A stretch of 64,000 nucleotides of DNA from Pseudoalteromonas distincta (GCF_000814675.1 NZ_JWIG01000001.1:62001-126000), one strand, 5' to 3'; counted from the stretch's first letter, positions 1 through 8,864 are shown. A program made the numbers and translations. The notes: a model not told the origin generated them from the letters alone.

Positions 1-370
1 GACTTACATACTGTACGGTTTTAATGCCCGCATCTTTAAGTGGTTTTTCTACACGTAAGTTAAAATCGGGTGCATCAATACCTATAAATACATCAGGTGG
101 GTTATCTACAAAATGCTGCACGAGTTGTTTACGTATTTTAAGCAAACGTGGTAAACGCCCTAGCACCTCAACAAGCCCCATTACCGAAAGCTCATCCATG
201 TCGTAAAGTGTTTTACAGCCCTGCGCTTGCATTTTAGGTCCTGCTATTCCTTCAAAAATAGCGTCCGGAAAGTGTTTTTTAAGGGCTTTAATTAATCCTT
301 CACCTAAAATATCGCCCGACAGTTCACCTGCCACAATACCAATACGTAGTTGTTTTTTATCTTTATTCAT
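1..370 (-). CDS. lpxB: Lipid-A-disaccharide synthase, N-terminal part (cut by window start)
   Basis: The first 123 residues are present and the rest lies beyond position 1. The LpxB family (GT19) joins UDP-2,3-diacylglucosamine to lipid X to make the disaccharide of lipid A at the inner membrane. Translation starts [20 protein letters not shown]; the IVAGExSGD motif near residues 12-20 and the later [11 protein letters not shown] segment are typical of the family. The ATG at 368-370 has only a weak ribosome-binding site. In many gammaproteobacteria lpxB directly follows lpxA, but here the cyd operon and an rlpA-like gene lie between them, so lpxB probably has its own promoter in 371-671. Confidence 0.95.
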   Translation of the reverse strand, partial: MNKDKKQLRIGIVAGELSGDILGEGLIKALKKHFPDAIFEGIAGPKMQAQGCKTLYDMDELSVMGLVEVLGRLPRLLKIRKQLVQHFVDNPPDVFIGIDAPDFNLRVEKPLKDAGIKTVQYVS

Positions 371-547
371 TTGATTTTATTTCACAAGTAAACCAGGCGT
401 TCATGCTTGTTAGTTTACCGTGTTTTACTGTTTGGTTAAACGCTTTAAATAACTGGTTTTTTATTACCTAAGTTAAGGCTTTATGTTGTTTGTTTTTAAT
501 ACTGATGTAGCATAGGAAATATATATTACGCTTTACTAATATGTATG

Positions 548-578
548 TTGACAAAGATTGCACAAACGTAAATACTAT
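548..578 (+). promoter_or_regulatory. Candidate sigma-70 promoter of the cyd operon
   Basis: A perfect -35 TTGACA lies at 548-553. A weaker -10 candidate TACTAT at 573-578 gives a 19-base spacer. The predicted start falls at about 584-586, at the left edge of the palindrome at 583-606. The -35 is clear but the -10 is an inference. Confidence 0.45.
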
Positions 579-582
579 TACA

Positions 583-606
583 AACTTTCAGTAATTACTG
601 AAAGTT
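583..606. promoter_or_regulatory. Perfect 24-bp palindrome upstream of cydA
   Basis: The half-site AACTTTCAGTAA is followed at once by its exact reverse complement TTACTGAAAGTT, with no spacer. There is no T-run after it, so it is not an intrinsic terminator. Its place at the predicted transcription start suggests an operator for a dimeric repressor, or a hairpin at the 5' end of the mRNA. It does not match the FNR box (TTGAT-N4-ATCAA). The regulator is unknown. Confidence 0.6.
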
Positions 607-671
607 CATTAAAACTTAACTTTGCCAATAAAATGTTGCCCTGTTAATCCGTCACTCTCAAGGAGCCAATA

Positions 672-2255
672 ATGATAGATGAAACCTTTGTGGATCTATC
701 GCGATTACAGTTTGCTGTTACCGCTCTCTTTCATTTCTTATTCGTACCGTTAACGATAGGTATGACCTGGATTTTAGTTATTATGGAATCGGTTTATGTT
801 ATGACCGGTCGCGAAATTTATCGTGATATGACTAAGTTTTGGGGAAAATTGTTTGGTATTAACTTTGCTATTGGTGTGGCAACAGGCCTTACCATGGAAT
901 TTGAGTTTGGTACTAACTGGTCTTATTACTCCCATTATGTAGGTGATGTTTTTGGGGCTCCCCTGGCTATTGAAGGTTTAATGGCATTCTTTTTAGAATC
1001 GACCTTTGTGGGTATGTTCTTTTTAGGCTGGGACAGGCTTTCTAAACGCCAACATTTAGGCGCGACCTTTTTAATGGCCATTGGTACTAACATGTCGGCG
1101 CTGTGGATTTTAATTGCCAACGGTTGGATGCAAAACCCAGTAGGCGCTGAATTTAACTATCAAACCATGCGCATGGAAATGACCAGTTTTGCAGAGCTTG
1201 TGTTTAACCCTGTAGCCCAAGTTAAGTTTATTCATACTGTATCGGCAGGTTATGTAGCAGCGTCTATGTTTGTGCTTGGTATTAGTAGCTGGTACATATT
1301 GAAGGGTCGTGATTTAGCATTTGCTAAACGCTCTTTTTCAGTCGCATCGGGCTTTGGTTTAGCGTCAATTTTGTGTGTAATTTTACTCGGTGACGAATCA
1401 GGCTACGAAGTAGGCGAAGTCCAAAAAGTGAAACTTGCCACAATTGAAGCCGAATGGCACACAGAAGAAGCTCCGGCTGCGTTTACCGCATTTGGTTTTC
1501 CTGATTCAGAAGAGCAAGTAACACATGCGGCGGTTAAAATACCTTACGCACTTGGGTTAATTGCTACTCGCTCACTTGATGAGCAAGTAACGGGTATTAA
1601 CGACCTAGAAAAACAACATGAAGTACGTATTCGCAACGGTATGATTGCTTATGAATACCTTACAAAACTCAGAAACGGTGAAGATACGCCAGATAATATT
1701 GCCAAATTTAATACTCTAAAAGATGATTTAGGTTATGGCTTGCTACTTAAGCGCTACACACCAGATGTTGTAGATGCTACTGAAGAACAAATTCAAAAAG
1801 CAGTTAAAGACTCTTTTCCTAAAGTAGGCCCTATGTTTTGGTCATTTAGGATTATGGTTGCCTGTGGTGTGGCCATGCTAGGTGTATTTATATTGGCATT
1901 TTACTACAACGCACACCGTGTTATTGAGCAAAAACGCTGGTTGTTATGGGCTGCCGTATTGAGTATTCCACTACCTTGGATAGCGATTGAATTTGGCTGG
2001 ATTGTTGCCGAGTATGGTCGCCAACCTTGGGCTATATCTGAAATACTGCCGACCTTTTTAGCCACGTCGTCACTAACAGTAAACGATATTTTAATTAGCT
2101 TAACTGGGTTTATTGTTTTCTATACTGGTTTAGCCATTGTGGAAGGCTGGCTGATGATCCGCTTTGTTAAGCAAGGGCCAAGCTCGCTACATACTGGTAA
2201 GTATCATTTTGAATTACCAAACAAAGCTGATAAAACTGAAGGAGAGCAATCATGA
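672..2255 (+). CDS. cydA: Cytochrome bd ubiquinol oxidase subunit I
   Basis: CydA carries the quinol site and the haems b558, b595 and d of the high-affinity bd oxidase in the inner membrane. It oxidises quinol and reduces oxygen to water without pumping protons. The 527-residue length fits the family (522 in E. coli). H21 in the ALFHFLFVPLT segment matches the conserved N-terminal haem-ligand His; the Q-loop segment KVKLATIEAEWH and the GRQPW signature (residues 449-453) are present. The ATG has a good AGGAG site 6 bases upstream. The stop overlaps the cydB start (ATGA). First gene of cydABXDC. Confidence 0.98.
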   Translation: MIDETFVDLSRLQFAVTALFHFLFVPLTIGMTWILVIMESVYVMTGREIYRDMTKFWGKLFGINFAIGVATGLTMEFEFGTNWSYYSHYVGDVFGAPLAIEGLMAFFLESTFVGMFFLGWDRLSKRQHLGATFLMAIGTNMSALWILIANGWMQNPVGAEFNYQTMRMEMTSFAELVFNPVAQVKFIHTVSAGYVAASMFVLGISSWYILKGRDLAFAKRSFSVASGFGLASILCVILLGDESGYEVGEVQKVKLATIEAEWHTEEAPAAFTAFGFPDSEEQVTHAAVKIPYALGLIATRSLDEQVTGINDLEKQHEVRIRNGMIAYEYLTKLRNGEDTPDNIAKFNTLKDDLGYGLLLKRYTPDVVDATEEQIQKAVKDSFPKVGPMFWSFRIMVACGVAMLGVFILAFYYNAHRVIEQKRWLLWAAVLSIPLPWIAIEFGWIVAEYGRQPWAISEILPTFLATSSLTVNDILISLTGFIVFYTGLAIVEGWLMIRFVKQGPSSLHTGKYHFELPNKADKTEGEQS

Positions 2256-3391
2256 TTTTTGATTATGAAACATTAAAAATGCTTTGGTGGTTGATCATTG
2301 GTGTGCTGCTTATTGGTTTTGCTATTACCGATGGTATGGATATGGGCGTTGCTATGTTGCTTCGCCTCGTTGGTAAAACAGATTCAGAGCGCCGCACAGT
2401 AATAAACACAATTGGCCCGCATTGGGATGGTAACCAAGTATGGTTTATAACTGCAGGCGGCGCGTTATTTGCGGCGTGGCCTATGGTTTATGCAGCTGCA
2501 TTTTCGGGCTTTTACTTTGCCATGATGCTAGTACTCTTTGCTTTGTTTTTTAGACCACTTGGATTTGATTACCGCAGTAAAGTAGACTCAAAACGCTGGC
2601 GCAATAACTGGGATTGGGGCTTGCTTGCAGGCAGCGCAATTCCAGCATTAGTATTTGGTGTTGCGTTTGGTAATTTATTTTTAGGCGTACCGTTTAATAT
2701 TGATAACCTTATGCGTGTTAGCTACCAAGGATCATTTTTTGGCTTGCTTAACCCATTTGGATTACTTGCAGGTTTAGTAAGTATTACCATGTTAGTTGCG
2801 CATGCGGGTATGTGGTTACAACTTCGAACAGCAAGTGTGGTCGCAGAGCGTTCGGGTCAATATGGCCGCTATTCTCTTATTGTGTTTATCGTGTTATTTG
2901 CTGCAGCTGGTTTTTGGGTGGCTAACTTAACGGGTTACCAAGTTGTATCTATGGCTGATACACAAAGTCATGCAGATCCTCTAGCTAAAGTAGTCACTAC
3001 AGCGCAAGGTGCTTGGCTTAGCAATTACAGCACCCGTCCGTGGACTATGACCTTTCCTATTTTAGCGTTTGTAATGGCATTAAGTGCGCTTGTGTTTTCA
3101 AAATTAAATAAACCTGCACTTGGACTTATTTCAACAAGCTTAATGTTAATTGGCGTAATTATGACGGCCGGTGTTTCTCTGTTCCCATTTATTATGCCAT
3201 CGAGTAACAACCCTAATATTAGCTTAACAATTTGGGATGCGGTATCGAGCCATAAAACGCTCAATATAATGTTTGTTGCAGTGTGTATTTTTGTACCACT
3301 AATTTTGTCCTACACCACTTGGTGTTACGTAAAAATGTGGCGCAGAGTAACGGTAGAAGAAATTGAAAACAACACTCATGGTAGCTACTAA
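2252..3391 (+). CDS. cydB: Cytochrome bd ubiquinol oxidase subunit II
   Basis: CydB is the second membrane subunit of the bd oxidase and is a structural partner of CydA. The 379-residue hydrophobic protein starts with the typical MLWWLIIGVLLIGFAITDGMD-type segment and has the conserved GPHWDGNQVWFI region at about residues 55-66. A strong GGAG site precedes the ATG, which overlaps the cydA stop by 4 bases, so translation is probably coupled. cydX starts 12 bases after its stop. There are about eight to nine membrane segments by eye. Confidence 0.98.
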   Translation: MIFDYETLKMLWWLIIGVLLIGFAITDGMDMGVAMLLRLVGKTDSERRTVINTIGPHWDGNQVWFITAGGALFAAWPMVYAAAFSGFYFAMMLVLFALFFRPLGFDYRSKVDSKRWRNNWDWGLLAGSAIPALVFGVAFGNLFLGVPFNIDNLMRVSYQGSFFGLLNPFGLLAGLVSITMLVAHAGMWLQLRTASVVAERSGQYGRYSLIVFIVLFAAAGFWVANLTGYQVVSMADTQSHADPLAKVVTTAQGAWLSNYSTRPWTMTFPILAFVMALSALVFSKLNKPALGLISTSLMLIGVIMTAGVSLFPFIMPSSNNPNISLTIWDAVSSHKTLNIMFVAVCIFVPLILSYTTWCYVKMWRRVTVEEIENNTHGSY

Positions 3392-3403
3392 GGAGACTAA
3401 ACA

Positions 3404-3568
3404 ATGTGGTATTTCGCTTGGATTTTAGGTGTACTTTTGGCCTGTACCTTAGGTGTAATAAATGTAATGTGGTACGAATTTCATCAAAATAAAAACAGCA
3501 TTGCTGATGATGAACAAGCCATGCACGATTTATTAAATGATGCTAACAACACAAAAGATGACGACTAA
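3404..3568 (+). CDS. cydX: Cytochrome bd oxidase small subunit CydX
   Basis: This 54-residue gene is easily missed because of its length. It starts MWYFAWILGVLLACTLGVIN, nearly the same as E. coli CydX, with one membrane helix and the conserved E25 just after it. In E. coli CydX is needed for stability and activity of the bd-I complex and lies near haem d. A strong AAGGAG site sits 8 bases before the ATG. The tail after the helix is acidic and longer than in E. coli (37 residues in total there). The 3' end overlaps the likely cydD start by 11 bases. Confidence 0.95.
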   Translation: MWYFAWILGVLLACTLGVINVMWYEFHQNKNSIADDEQAMHDLLNDANNTKDDD

Positions 3569-5351
3569 CCCCCGACCAGATCGCGCGCAGCAGCAATCAC
3601 TGCGCGCTTTTTTAAAGCGTCAAAGTAAACCCGCTGCAGTGTGGTTAAAGTTAAGCATTGCACTGGGTACTTTTAACGCATTACTGATGATTGCAGGTGC
3701 TTATTTACTGGCTCAAGCTATTCATAATGTAATGTTTGAAGGTAATAACTTAGCCCAAGTCACTCATTTATTATGGCCCTTAGCAGGCATTATTTTATTG
3801 CGCGCGGTGTTTTTAGTGTTAAGTGAACGCTTAAGTGCATTTGCTGCGCTTAAAATAAAATCGGCTATGCGCCAAACACTTCTTCATAAGCTCAGCTTAC
3901 TTGGGCCTAGTTATATAGAACAACACGGCCAAGGCGCTACATTAAATACCCTGCATAATGGCGTTGAAGCACTTCACGACTATTATGCTAAATACTTGCC
4001 AGGTGTTGCTTACAGCGCGCTTATTCCGCTGGCAATATTGGTTGTTATTTTTCCGACAGATTATAAAGCTGGGCTGATATTTTTATTAACCGCCCCACTT
4101 ATTCCTTTTTTCATGATTTTAGTAGGCTCTAAAGCCGAAGCTTTAAACCAAAAACGCTGGAAGCAACTTGCTGTACTGGGCAATTACTTTTTTGACCGCG
4201 TGCAAGGTTTAACTCAGCTAAAACTATTTAATGCAACACGTACCGAGCTTAAACAAATAGCTAAAATTTCAGATGATTTTAGACACGCGACACTCGATGT
4301 TTTAAAAATCGCATTTTTATCATCATTTGCACTTGAGTTTTTAGCTACCATTAGCGTGGCACTCGTTGCCGTAATTATTGGTTTTAGACTATTTTTTGGC
4401 ACTCTTGATTTTGCCACTGGCTTTGTGGTGCTACTTTTAGCGCCTGAATTTTATTTACCACTGCGCCAGCTTGGTAGCCATTACCATGCACGTTTACAAG
4501 GTATTAGTGCGGCGGCCGATATGGTTGCGATTTTAAATGCCCCACTGCCAAGTGACGTAAATGCGCCAGTAACTACAAGCGCACCTGAAAACAATTTAAC
4601 TTTAAATACAATTAATTCAATAAGTATTACCGACCTTAATTTTATATACCCAGGTAGTAACGAAGGGATCAAAAATATAAATTTAACACTGCCAAATAAA
4701 GGCTTAATTGCAGTTGTGGGCAGTAGTGGCTCAGGTAAAAGTACGTTGTTTGATTGTCTATTAGGGTTTCACCCTGAAGTGATTAACAACCTATCTGTTA
4801 ATGGGCAGAGTTTAAGTACAACCGATATTACTTACTTGCAAAATAATATTGCATGGATACCACAAAAAGCGACGCTATTTTACGACACCATTGCTGCCAA
4901 CATTAAATTGGCCAAACCCACTGCCACACAGCAAGAGCTTAAACACGCGGCAAAACAAGCTGGTGTGCTTGAATTTATTAATACCCTACCCGATGGTTTT
5001 AACACGCTGATAGGTGAGCAAGGCGAAGGGCTTTCTGGCGGTCAAAAACAACGTATTGCACTGGCTCGCGCATTTATAAAACAAGCACCAGTCATAGTGC
5101 TTGATGAGCCCACTGCGCACCTTGATAGCCAAACAGAGCTGCTTATTCAAGATGCTATTAATGAATATGCTAAAAACAACTTAGTGTTAGTTATTGCCCA
5201 TAGATTAAATACCGTTAAACATGCCAGCAATATCATTGTGATGCACGATGGAAAAATAGCTGAGCAAGGTGACTTTGAAACACTTGCAGCGCAAAATGGT
5301 GCATTTGCTGACTTACTAAAAACGGCTGAACAAGGGGTGGCGCATGCGTAA
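3558..5351 (+). CDS. cydD: ABC transporter CydD, cytochrome bd biogenesis
   Basis: CydD and CydC form a heterodimeric inner-membrane ABC transporter needed for bd oxidase assembly. It has been linked to cysteine/glutathione export and to haem transport. An N-terminal membrane domain is followed by an ATPase domain with Walker A GSSGSGKST (about residues 387-395), signature LSGGQKQR (about 491-498) and Walker B VIVLDEPTAHLD. I chose the ATG at 3558 (597 residues), which overlaps cydX by 11 bases; an in-frame ATG at 3537 would overlap by 32. The end overlaps cydC by 8 bases. Confidence 0.93.
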   Translation: MTTNPRPDRAQQQSLRAFLKRQSKPAAVWLKLSIALGTFNALLMIAGAYLLAQAIHNVMFEGNNLAQVTHLLWPLAGIILLRAVFLVLSERLSAFAALKIKSAMRQTLLHKLSLLGPSYIEQHGQGATLNTLHNGVEALHDYYAKYLPGVAYSALIPLAILVVIFPTDYKAGLIFLLTAPLIPFFMILVGSKAEALNQKRWKQLAVLGNYFFDRVQGLTQLKLFNATRTELKQIAKISDDFRHATLDVLKIAFLSSFALEFLATISVALVAVIIGFRLFFGTLDFATGFVVLLLAPEFYLPLRQLGSHYHARLQGISAAADMVAILNAPLPSDVNAPVTTSAPENNLTLNTINSISITDLNFIYPGSNEGIKNINLTLPNKGLIAVVGSSGSGKSTLFDCLLGFHPEVINNLSVNGQSLSTTDITYLQNNIAWIPQKATLFYDTIAANIKLAKPTATQQELKHAAKQAGVLEFINTLPDGFNTLIGEQGEGLSGGQKQRIALARAFIKQAPVIVLDEPTAHLDSQTELLIQDAINEYAKNNLVLVIAHRLNTVKHASNIIVMHDGKIAEQGDFETLAAQNGAFADLLKTAEQGVAHA

Positions 5352-7089
5352 TTTTATTCGCTTATTAAAGCTTTGTGCTCCTCATTACAAAGCTATGCTA
5401 TTGGGTACATTTTTAGCAACGATTACGGTATTAGCTAATGTGGGCCTATTGGCTATATCTGGCTGGTTTTTAGCATCAATGGCCGCTGCTGGTATTGCGG
5501 GCGTACAAATGAATTATTTTACTCCTGCCGGCACGATTCGTTTTTTAGCAATTGTGCGAACAGCATCGCGCTATGGCGAACGCCTAGTTACTCATAACGC
5601 CACGTTTTTATTACTAAGTGAAATACGTACCAATGTATTTGCAACGTTAAGCAAGCTTAACAATGTTGATTTAGCAATGAGCCGCAGCGCTGATTTAGTT
5701 AACCGATTACAAAACGATGTAGACGCACTCGACAAATTTTATTTAAACGTTTTACTTCCTATGCTGGTCGCTCTTTTAAGTGTGCCAATCATCATGCTGT
5801 TTATGTCGGCCTATAATGGCAACGTCGCCCTTATTTGCTTTACTGGCATTATACTTATTGGTGTGGTTATACCTGCCCTACTCAGCGTAAAGCTCACTAA
5901 AAACAGCCACAAAGAAACACAACTTAGTGCACAACTTCGCTCTGAGCTTTCAGATACACTTACAGGCCTTAGAGAGCTTAGTATTTATCAAGCCCGTTCG
6001 CAGCAGCTTAATAAGTGCGACGAATTAAGCGAGCAGTACAATCAGCAATTATTTATTCGCCACAAAGCACTGGCAAACTCAGATGGGTTAAGCTTGTTGG
6101 TTGTTCAATTAGCGATGCTTGCTAGCATAGTAACCATTGTCCCACTGGTTTACGCAAGCAGTATGGTAAATGTAGAACTTGCTATGTTAAGTTTATTTGT
6201 ACTGGCAAGCTTTGAAAGTGTATTGCTACTACCCAATGCGTTTATAGAGCTTCCGAGTGTTTTAAAAGCAGCAGAGCGATTGTTTACACTTGAAGATAAG
6301 GCTGCTAGTTCGCAAATTGAAAGCACACATATAGACGTTGATGAAAACTTTAGCGCGCAAAACCACACATTGCTACTTAACAATATTAGCTACCAGTATG
6401 GTGAGCAGACGGCACTAACGAATGTTAATTTTGAACTAAAGCCCCAGCAAAAGGTAGCGATTGTAGGTAGAAGCGGCAGCGGTAAAACGACGCTTGTAAA
6501 TTTACTTACTGGTTTATGGCCTTTGCAACAAGGCAGCATAACGCTAAACAATCAAAATAGCGTTGTTGACTTACATTCGTTAAATAATGATATACGCGCA
6601 AATGTTATAAATATACTCGCCCAGCAGCACCATATTTTTGATGGCACATTAAGTGAAAACTTACGTTATGCCGCGCCAAATGCAACCAAAGAGCAAATGA
6701 TTGAAGCGCTCGCATTAGCTCAATTGAGCCCATGGTTTAATGAGCTAAAAGAAGGTTTAAAAACACGATTAGGCACTGGCGGGCGTAACGTGTCGCAAGG
6801 CCAATCTAGGCGTATAGCCATTGCCCAAGCATTACTTAAAAACCCTGCTATTTTAGTTCTTGATGAACCAACAGAAGGTCTTGATAATCAATCTAAGCAA
6901 GGGGTAATGCAAGCAATAATGCACGTTATGAATAACGCCAGCGTGCTCACAATTACGCACGACCCCGCTCTACTTGCTCAAATGGATAATGTTGTATGGT
7001 TAGAAGACGGCAAAGTAGTCGCACAAGGCTCTCATAAAGAGCTCAGTAGCACTTATCCCGACTATGTTGCGCTAACTACCCGGTTTTAA
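5344..7089 (+). CDS. cydC: ABC transporter CydC, cytochrome bd biogenesis
   Basis: Partner of CydD in the heterodimeric exporter required for cytochrome bd maturation. The 581-residue protein (573 in E. coli) has a membrane domain followed by an ATPase domain with Walker A GRSGSGKTT (about residues 375-383), the degenerate signature VSQGQSRR (about 482) and Walker B ILVLDEPTEGLD. An AGGGG site precedes the ATG, which overlaps the cydD stop. Last gene of the operon; its 3' end overlaps by 18 bases the convergent rlpA-like gene, and no separate plus-strand terminator is visible before that gene. Confidence 0.95.
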   Translation: MRNFIRLLKLCAPHYKAMLLGTFLATITVLANVGLLAISGWFLASMAAAGIAGVQMNYFTPAGTIRFLAIVRTASRYGERLVTHNATFLLLSEIRTNVFATLSKLNNVDLAMSRSADLVNRLQNDVDALDKFYLNVLLPMLVALLSVPIIMLFMSAYNGNVALICFTGIILIGVVIPALLSVKLTKNSHKETQLSAQLRSELSDTLTGLRELSIYQARSQQLNKCDELSEQYNQQLFIRHKALANSDGLSLLVVQLAMLASIVTIVPLVYASSMVNVELAMLSLFVLASFESVLLLPNAFIELPSVLKAAERLFTLEDKAASSQIESTHIDVDENFSAQNHTLLLNNISYQYGEQTALTNVNFELKPQQKVAIVGRSGSGKTTLVNLLTGLWPLQQGSITLNNQNSVVDLHSLNNDIRANVINILAQQHHIFDGTLSENLRYAAPNATKEQMIEALALAQLSPWFNELKEGLKTRLGTGGRNVSQGQSRRIAIAQALLKNPAILVLDEPTEGLDNQSKQGVMQAIMHVMNNASVLTITHDPALLAQMDNVVWLEDGKVVAQGSHKELSSTYPDYVALTTRF

Positions 7090-7464
7090 AACCGTTACTG
7101 ATACATCAATAACGCCGACTTTAGGGTCGGCTATCTTTTTAAACATACTCTTTGATAAATCAATAATACGACCTCGCACATACGGGCCTCTATCGTTAAT
7201 TCTTACCGTGACTGATTTATTATTAGCGAGGTTGGTAACAACGACCTTAGTGCCAAAGTCGCACTCTAAATGGGCTGCTGTGGCGGCTTGTTGGCTAAAG
7301 CGCTCTCCGTTGGCAGTTGTTCTCCCGTGATATTTGTCAGCATAAAAAGATGCTTTACCAACTTGAGTAACCTCTCCAATAGATGATTTAACAATAGGTT
7401 GGCTACTACAAGCGGCTAAAACTGAAGTAATAAAAAGAGTGACAACTAACTTAGGTAAACGCAT
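7072..7464 (-). CDS. Short RlpA-like lipoprotein (double-psi beta-barrel)
   Basis: A 130-residue protein with a lipoprotein signal (MRLPKLVVTLFITSVLAAC, lipobox Cys at 19) followed directly by an RlpA-type double-psi barrel with GKASFYADKYHGRTTANGE and the INDRGPYVRGRIIDLS motif. RlpA proteins are outer-membrane lytic transglycosylases acting on stem-less glycans at the septum. The SPOR domain of full-length RlpA is absent, so septal targeting by that route is not expected. I chose the ATG at 7464 because it begins the signal; the TTG at 7485 would add seven polar residues. It converges on cydC with an 18-base overlap. Confidence 0.85.
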   Translation of the reverse strand: MRLPKLVVTLFITSVLAACSSQPIVKSSIGEVTQVGKASFYADKYHGRTTANGERFSQQAATAAHLECDFGTKVVVTNLANNKSVTVRINDRGPYVRGRIIDLSKSMFKKIADPKVGVIDVSVTVLKPGS

Positions 7465-7549
7465 AGGATGACTTTTATTATACAAATTGGATGCATACTA
7501 ACTTGAGCTCGCTGAGTATTAACTGAATTAGGTCTAAACCGTGGGCAAT

Positions 7550-7588
7550 AAAAAACCACCTTCGATTTATCATCTAGGGTGGTTTTTT
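7550..7588 (-). terminator. Intrinsic terminator after lpxA
   Basis: An 11-bp stem (AAAAAACCACC at 7550-7560 pairing with GGTGGTTTTTT at 7578-7588) has T-runs on both sides. It lies 25 bases past the lpxA stop and ends the long minus-strand lipid A block before the rlpA-like gene. Confidence 0.85.
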
Positions 7589-7612
7589 TATGCTTAAAGC
7601 AAAACGCGCGAA

Positions 7613-8383
7613 TTATCTTACAATCCCGCGCTCTGAGCTTTTAACAAAGTCGACCATCAATTTCACAGCAGGGTACTTTGCAGCATCTTCACTAAGCGAT
7701 TCAATCGCTTCGTCTGCACCTAAGCTTTTACGGTAAAACGCTTTGTATGCACGGCGTACAGCCATAATTTCATCACTTTCGAAACCACGACGTTTCATGC
7801 CTTCTTTATTGATAGCAGCAGGACCTGCTGGCATACCAATAGTAGTAACAAAAGGTGGTACATCTTTGTTAACACCTGAATACATACCAATAAAGGCATG
7901 TGCACCAATTTTACAAAACTGATGAACTCCCGAATTACCACCTAAGATAACCCAGTCGCCTACATGTACATGGCCAGCCACACTTGCATTGTTAGCAAAA
8001 ATTACGTTATCGCCAATTACCGCGTCATGTGCAACGTGTGTATAAGCCATAAATAAGTTATTACTACCAATTTTAGTAACGCCTTGGTCTTGAATTGTAC
8101 CACGGTGAATAGTGGCACATTCACGGATAACATTGTTATCACCCATGATTAATGTGGTTGGCTCGTTGTTGTATTTTTTGTCTTGGCAGGCTTCGCCCAC
8201 AGACGCAAACTGAAAAATATGATTGCCAGAGCCAATAGTTGATGGCCCTTTAACAACAACATGAGACTCAATAATACAGTTATCACCGATAACAACATCA
8301 TTGCCAATATAACTATACGGACCAACTGAGACATTGTTGCCTAGTTTAGCGCCAGGTTCGATTATTGCTGTAGAATGGATCAC
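7613..8383 (-). CDS. lpxA: UDP-N-acetylglucosamine acyltransferase
   Basis: LpxA transfers the 3-hydroxyacyl chain from acyl carrier protein to UDP-GlcNAc, the first step of lipid A synthesis in the cytosol. The 256-residue protein is made of left-handed beta-helix hexapeptide repeats; H119 in THVAHD matches the catalytic His125 of E. coli. I place the start at the GTG at 8383, giving MIHSTAIIEPGAKLG, with GAGAG 8 bases upstream. A GTG at 8407 lies inside fabZ and would add an unusual MCEKRVLI leader. Last gene of lpxD-fabZ-lpxA; lpxB does not follow. Confidence 0.95.
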   Translation of the reverse strand: MIHSTAIIEPGAKLGNNVSVGPYSYIGNDVVIGDNCIIESHVVVKGPSTIGSGNHIFQFASVGEACQDKKYNNEPTTLIMGDNNVIRECATIHRGTIQDQGVTKIGSNNLFMAYTHVAHDAVIGDNVIFANNASVAGHVHVGDWVILGGNSGVHQFCKIGAHAFIGMYSGVNKDVPPFVTTIGMPAGPAAINKEGMKRRGFESDEIMAVRRAYKAFYRKSLGADEAIESLSEDAAKYPAVKLMVDFVKSSERGIVR

Positions 8384-8385
8384 TA

Positions 8386-8838
8386 TTAAAACTCTCTTCT
8401 CGCACACATAATTTCGGCACTACACACTACTTTGCCGTCGACTCTAGCTTCTGCTGCAAACTTCCAAATGTTTCGACGTTCTTTTAAAAACTCAACATGA
8501 AGATGCATTGTATCACCTGGGATCACTGGCTGTTTAAAACGTGCGTTATCAACAGCAGCAAATAAATATAATTCGTTTTCACTACGATTTTCTACTGTTT
8601 TAAAACCTAATAAACCTGTAGCTTGCGCCATTGATTCTAATATTAGCACACCAGGAAAAATTGGCTGATTTGGGAAATGGCCAGTAAATATAGGTTCGTT
8701 TATAGAAACATTTTTAATAGCATGTAAAGATTTGCCAGGTGTAAAATCAATAACACGATCAATTAATAGCATCGGGTAACGGTGCGGTAATAAACTTAAA
8801 ATTTCTTGAATATCAAGGCTATTTAATTCGTTTGCCAA
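8386..8838 (-). CDS. fabZ: 3-hydroxyacyl-[acyl-carrier-protein] dehydratase
   Basis: FabZ removes water from 3-hydroxyacyl-ACP in fatty-acid elongation and competes with LpxA and LpxD for the same substrate. The 150-residue protein starts [20 protein letters not shown]. The hot-dog fold catalytic pair is visible as H54 in [13 protein letters not shown] and E68 in LILESMAQ. I chose the TTG at 8838, with AAGGA seven bases upstream and a length matching E. coli (151). A TTG at 8862 lacks a site. It sits between lpxD and lpxA, separated from lpxA by 2 bases. Confidence 0.95.
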   Translation of the reverse strand: MANELNSLDIQEILSLLPHRYPMLLIDRVIDFTPGKSLHAIKNVSINEPIFTGHFPNQPIFPGVLILESMAQATGLLGFKTVENRSENELYLFAAVDNARFKQPVIPGDTMHLHVEFLKERRNIWKFAAEARVDGKVVCSAEIMCARREF

Positions 8839-8864
8839 AATAGCATCCTTATTAGTGTTCAACG

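Larger units (their letters stand above)
371..671. other. Divergent intergenic region lpxB/cydA
   Basis: This 301-base AT-rich gap separates lpxB (minus) from cydA (plus) and must hold promoters for both. On the plus strand there is a TTGACA hexamer at 548-553 and a perfect 24-bp palindrome at 583-606. A Shine-Dalgarno AGGAG sits 6 bases before the cydA ATG. I found no clear lpxB promoter and no open reading frame worth calling. Confidence 0.6.

Noticed and set aside
534..571. Possible FNR or ArcA site before cydA
   Set aside because: No TTGAT-N4-ATCAA pair is found, and the short GTTAA-type matches are expected by chance in AT-rich DNA.
8149..8334. A hydrophobic 61-residue frame inside lpxA
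   Set aside because: It shares the lpxA strand in another frame; its hydrophobicity comes from the frame-shifted hexapeptide repeats.
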